Positions 61,389-64,000 of a DNA stretch of 64,000 nucleotides are shown piece after piece. The first letter of the stretch is position 1. Every line of letters starts with the position of its first letter. Location of the stretch: assembly GCA_029721515.1 (NCBI GenBank), contig CM056558.1, positions 12,245,240-12,309,239 of the forward strand, read 5' to 3'. The position numbers and the translations under genes are program-made. Under the pieces are notes generated by a model. That model did not search any database, was not told where the DNA came from, and saw only the letters and a list, made by a program, of their open reading frames with translations. Source of the stretch: Synanceia verrucosa. Taxonomy: Eukaryota; Chordata; Actinopteri; Perciformes; Synanceiidae.

Positions 61389-63417
61389 CTGGATAGCAAA
61401 AGGAATACACACACACACACATATATATATATATACCTCATGGTCGTACGGGTGCAGTGAATTGAAGATGAACATTATACATAGTGACAGTGAAAGTGCG
61501 AAGATCATATCAGTGATATTACATCATTAACCAATCATATACCCGTTTTGCAATTGTTTGATTACCTCCACTGCTGGTTGGGTGCTGAGCAGGTGTTTGG
61601 CTGGCAGGTTGGATGATACATGACACTGAGCTGTCATTTGAACCATCAGGTTCATCCTTCTGTGGTACAGTGGGGGACTGGACGTCTTCCGGCCATCGGT
61701 AGCAGATGAGGTTGGCTATGTGTTTGAGTACTACCACCCTCACCCATTTTGGAACCTCTTGATATTTCATAGAGCTGTGGTGGAGAACATTGGTAATGAT
61801 GACTGTTTCCAGTAGACTGATGACCATGAGGGCCAGACACACTGAGAAATAGATACCTAGATTGAAGGACAGGTTGAGAGATGGAAAGATCTATATTAAA
61901 GCCAAATGTAAAAGAAAATAAATCTGCAACTCTTCTGTCTCTCTAATCGAAAGCAAATGACCCCTTGATTGCATCATTTCTAAAACTGAATAAAAAATTG
62001 TGACAGTGCTCAGGTTGTGTCACAGTCAGTGCCTCTGACCTATGATGGGTGTGCCATTTGCTGTGCTGGGTAGTAGGTCATTCATGATGAGCAGGAAGAC
62101 GGTGTAACCCAGGATGAGTGTCATCTTGAAGGAGGCACGGTCAACACTATGGGGGGGCAGGTAGAAGGACAGGATGTCGATGAGCATGAGGAAGGAGCTG
62201 GGGATCAGCAGGTTGACCACGTAGAGCACTGGCCGCCGCTTTATGACCACCTAGTGAAGAGTCAGTTTTAAGAGTCAATTGAGTCTCATCATCAAACAAG
62301 AAAAAAACGAAACTGATCATATGGCTGGACTGTGTGTATGATCAGTCTGTGAATCTGTTGCTGAATTGTTACACAAAAAGCTGGTATCATTAGTCTCACC
62401 ACATCACATCGTTTAATGTAGTTGGAAATTTTTGGAAACAATGTGTTCATATTCTTAGCTGCTCACCATGACGCACAAATCAGACTAACAACTTTTGGCA
62501 ACAGAACCAAACTGCGAACACAACATTATAATATATTATATGTTTTAAATTGATATGGCAAACTTGTTTGCTAACAGTTTGTTGTTCACGCCAAGTGGCC
62601 ATTTGAAGAACTGCAGGTTTGCACTTTGCACTGGGTTCATCTCTCAGCACTGGAGGTTGTTAAATTGCTGAATACTAGAGCTGAACAGGTGGCAGACAGT
62701 GGACTTTTAGACCTTGTTTGATGGAAACACCTACCTAATACCTACCAACACTAAGACTGGTGAGAGTGAACCAAAACAGTAGTTATACAGTAATAAACAG
62801 TAATTTTGTGCTTTATTTACGTCTTATAGACTAATAAACTCAGTGTAATTGGCTCCCCTCACCCAGAAGGTGATGATGTCCCACTCATCGATCCCAAACT
62901 GGAGGATGGAGGTCTCTCCCAGTATGTCCACCAGCTCCCACTCTCCACTGGCTTCCAGGTAACGCTTTGAGTTTCTAGAAATCTCCTGAAAGGTCAGAGC
63001 TGGACCGACCCTCACATCCCTTACTGTGAGAAAGAAAAACACATTGAGAAATGGAAAACTAGGCAGACAGTAGGAGAAACCAAGCTAACTTAAACATTTC
63101 CTTTTATCTATTCCCTGCAACAGATCCTAAAAGTGCAGATGCCGAAACAGATGCATTTTCCGACCCAGTACTGAGCCAACTTTAGACTGTATTTCTCTAA
63201 GTGTAGCCAGTGACTGGATGAGTTTATGACTATGTAAATGACATTACTAGTGTGCATGTAGGAGCCAAATGTAAATGTGCAATTCTGCACATCAAAAGGA
63301 AAACTGAAGATCTCCAGGTTGCAGGCTGAGACAAGCCGAAGCATCCTGTCCCAGCGGATGTGACCGGTGTGGTTGATGTAGACGTAAGGGCACGCTTGAG
63401 AAACATCATCATCCACA
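61171..63417 (-). CDS. 5-HT3-type Cys-loop receptor subunit, 3' exons
   Basis: Five minus-strand exons, 63248-63417, 62863-63023, 62040-62250, 61566-61856 and 61171-61388, join in frame with correct splice sites. They give 349 residues plus stop; the first four or so exons lie past 64000. In order they encode the Cys loop (CNLEIFSFPFDVQNC, 13 residues between cysteines), the end of the ligand domain (GEWELVDILG), M1 (RRPVLYVVNLLIPSSFLML), M2 (RASFKMTLILGYTVFLLI), M3 (VCLALMVISLLETVIITNVL), the intracellular loop and M4. The 170-bp Cys-loop exon is a size typical of this superfamily. Acidic D at M2 -1' predicts a cation channel. Wording around M1-M3 is nearest the 5-HT3A/C/E group from memory, so I give no exact symbol. 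Several agonist-site residues are not the usual ones. Confidence 0.88.
61566..61856 (-). CDS. 5-HT3-like exon: M3 and intracellular loop
   Basis: 291 bp. It starts GIYFSVCLALMVISLLETVI (M3), then KYQEVPKWVRVVVLKHIANL (post-M3 MX helix), and a Ser/Pro/Gln-rich loop to TSSG/gtaatc. Confidence 0.92.
62040..62250 (-). CDS. 5-HT3-like exon: M1, M2 and M2-M3 loop
   Basis: 211 bp, phase 0 to 1, beginning VVIKRRPVLYVV. M2 runs from R0' to D20' (RASFKMTLILGYTVFLLIMN then D) and is followed by LLPSTANGTPIIG. Channel-lining L9' is conserved. Confidence 0.92.
62863..63023 (-). CDS. 5-HT3-like exon: loop C region
   Basis: 161 bp, from a cacag acceptor to TTCTGG/gtgagg. It encodes RDVRVGPALTFQEISRNSKR, YLEASGEWELVDILGETSI and FGIDEWDIITFW. 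The segment where 5-HT3A has SSNYYAEMKFY is GIDEWDIITFW here. Confidence 0.88.
63248..63417 (-). CDS. 5-HT3-like exon: Cys loop
   Basis: 170 bp. The acceptor is cccttccag, and the exon reads VDDDVSQACPYVYINHTGHI, CNLEIFSFPFDVQNC and FTFGSYMHT before the donor gtaatg. Its last base A joins TA of the next exon to give Ile (MHTIRDV), matching LHTIQDI of 5-HT3A. Confidence 0.9.
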
Positions 63418-63429
63418 CTGGAAGGGTTG

Positions 63430-64000
63430 GGGGAGTCAGCATATAGAAAAAGCAATAAACAATAACAGGTTATTTAAATTTATCCCACATGGAGACAGAA
63501 ATTAGACACTTGAAATTTCCCAAAACTCTTCTGAGCAAATCAACTAATTTCCCTCATCCTACTTTATTATGTTCAGATGAAACTGGGCTGGACATCTGAA
63601 CCCTGAACAGTCATATTGTGGATCAGCCATTTTTTACTGTACATCAACTTCTGGAGGATGCCTATCCCATATGTGATGAGCATCTCATGTCAGGACCCTG
63701 GCATGTTTGTTTCTCAAATGAAATGATATACAATGTCCATAGGAGGACCACAACCTGTTGCAACTCCTTGGTATCATTTTGACCAAGAGCAGACATCTTT
63801 GGTCTCTCTTTCCAAGGAGAAACTACACTGTTGACTGTGGTGTCCCATGAGGATGAGCTATGCTGCCACATCAGGGAGTGACCATGCAGCTGGTTCACAA
63901 GATCACGACACAGTACTTGTTATTTTAGTATTATCAGATTGTCAGTGTTCCAGCTTGTATCTGGACCTAGTTTGGATGAGACTCGTAGGTCTTTGGGAGC
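63430..64000. other. 5-HT3-like intron, no exon recognised
   Basis: No Cys-loop receptor exon is recognisable here. A 78-codon minus frame (63662-63898, with CQGPDMRCSSHMG) lacks splice sites that would join the Cys-loop exon, and looks like repeat or chance. Confidence 0.5.

Noticed and set aside
63662..63898. 78-codon minus frame upstream of the 5-HT3-like Cys-loop exon
   Set aside because: It lacks the WxPD and loop A/D motifs expected of upstream exons and has no donor in the right phase.

Overview
The window looks like nuclear DNA of a ray-finned (teleost) fish, probably a percomorph. Genes have many short exons with GT-AG introns, non-coding DNA is AT-rich, and it is packed with teleost-type transposon debris (Tc1-like, hAT-like, PIF/Harbinger-like MITEs, a tRNA-like SINE with a GGAT tail, and long TA microsatellites). 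Almost all open frames in the first 39 kb are chance or repeat-derived.

Three host genes are supported. (1) 19021-32000 (+): the 3' part of a TSC22-domain gene, best matched to tsc22d2, with a 72-bp exon, a 52-bp exon and the terminal leucine-zipper exon. A roughly 2.1 kb 3' UTR follows, ending near a poly(A) signal at 34079. The large first exon is not here, so 1-19020 is read as intron. (2) 39758-57357 (+): a complete rubcn (Rubicon) gene. I traced 21 coding exons whose phases all agree, giving a 956-residue protein with an N-terminal RUN domain, a Ser/Pro/acid-rich middle and a C-terminal zinc-binding Rubicon-homology (RH) domain. (3) 61171-63417 (-): the last five coding exons of a Cys-loop receptor subunit of the 5-HT3 type. 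Its 5' exons lie beyond 64000, and it converges on rubcn. Human TSC22D2, RUBCN and HTR3C/D/E all lie on 3q, so the order looks like a fragment of an old linkage group (inference).

The most notable signal is in rubcn. The intron between coding exons 20 and 21 stays open in the exon-20 frame for 325 codons past the splice donor, and a poly(A) signal lies 1.2 kb further on. This could make an alternative terminal exon. It would replace the last zinc-ligand segment of the RH domain with a 324-residue, highly charged tail built of repeated basic/hydrophobic plus acidic modules.

Other points: a 5-HT3-like subunit that lacks the usual aromatic agonist-site residues and the conductance-lowering arginines; a 1.45-kb hAT-like element with a perfect 8-bp target duplication that carries a host-like coding exon with a splice donor; two oppositely oriented copies of a ~655-bp Harbinger-like MITE; SINE insertions with clear target duplications; and a 21-bp perfect-stem hairpin.
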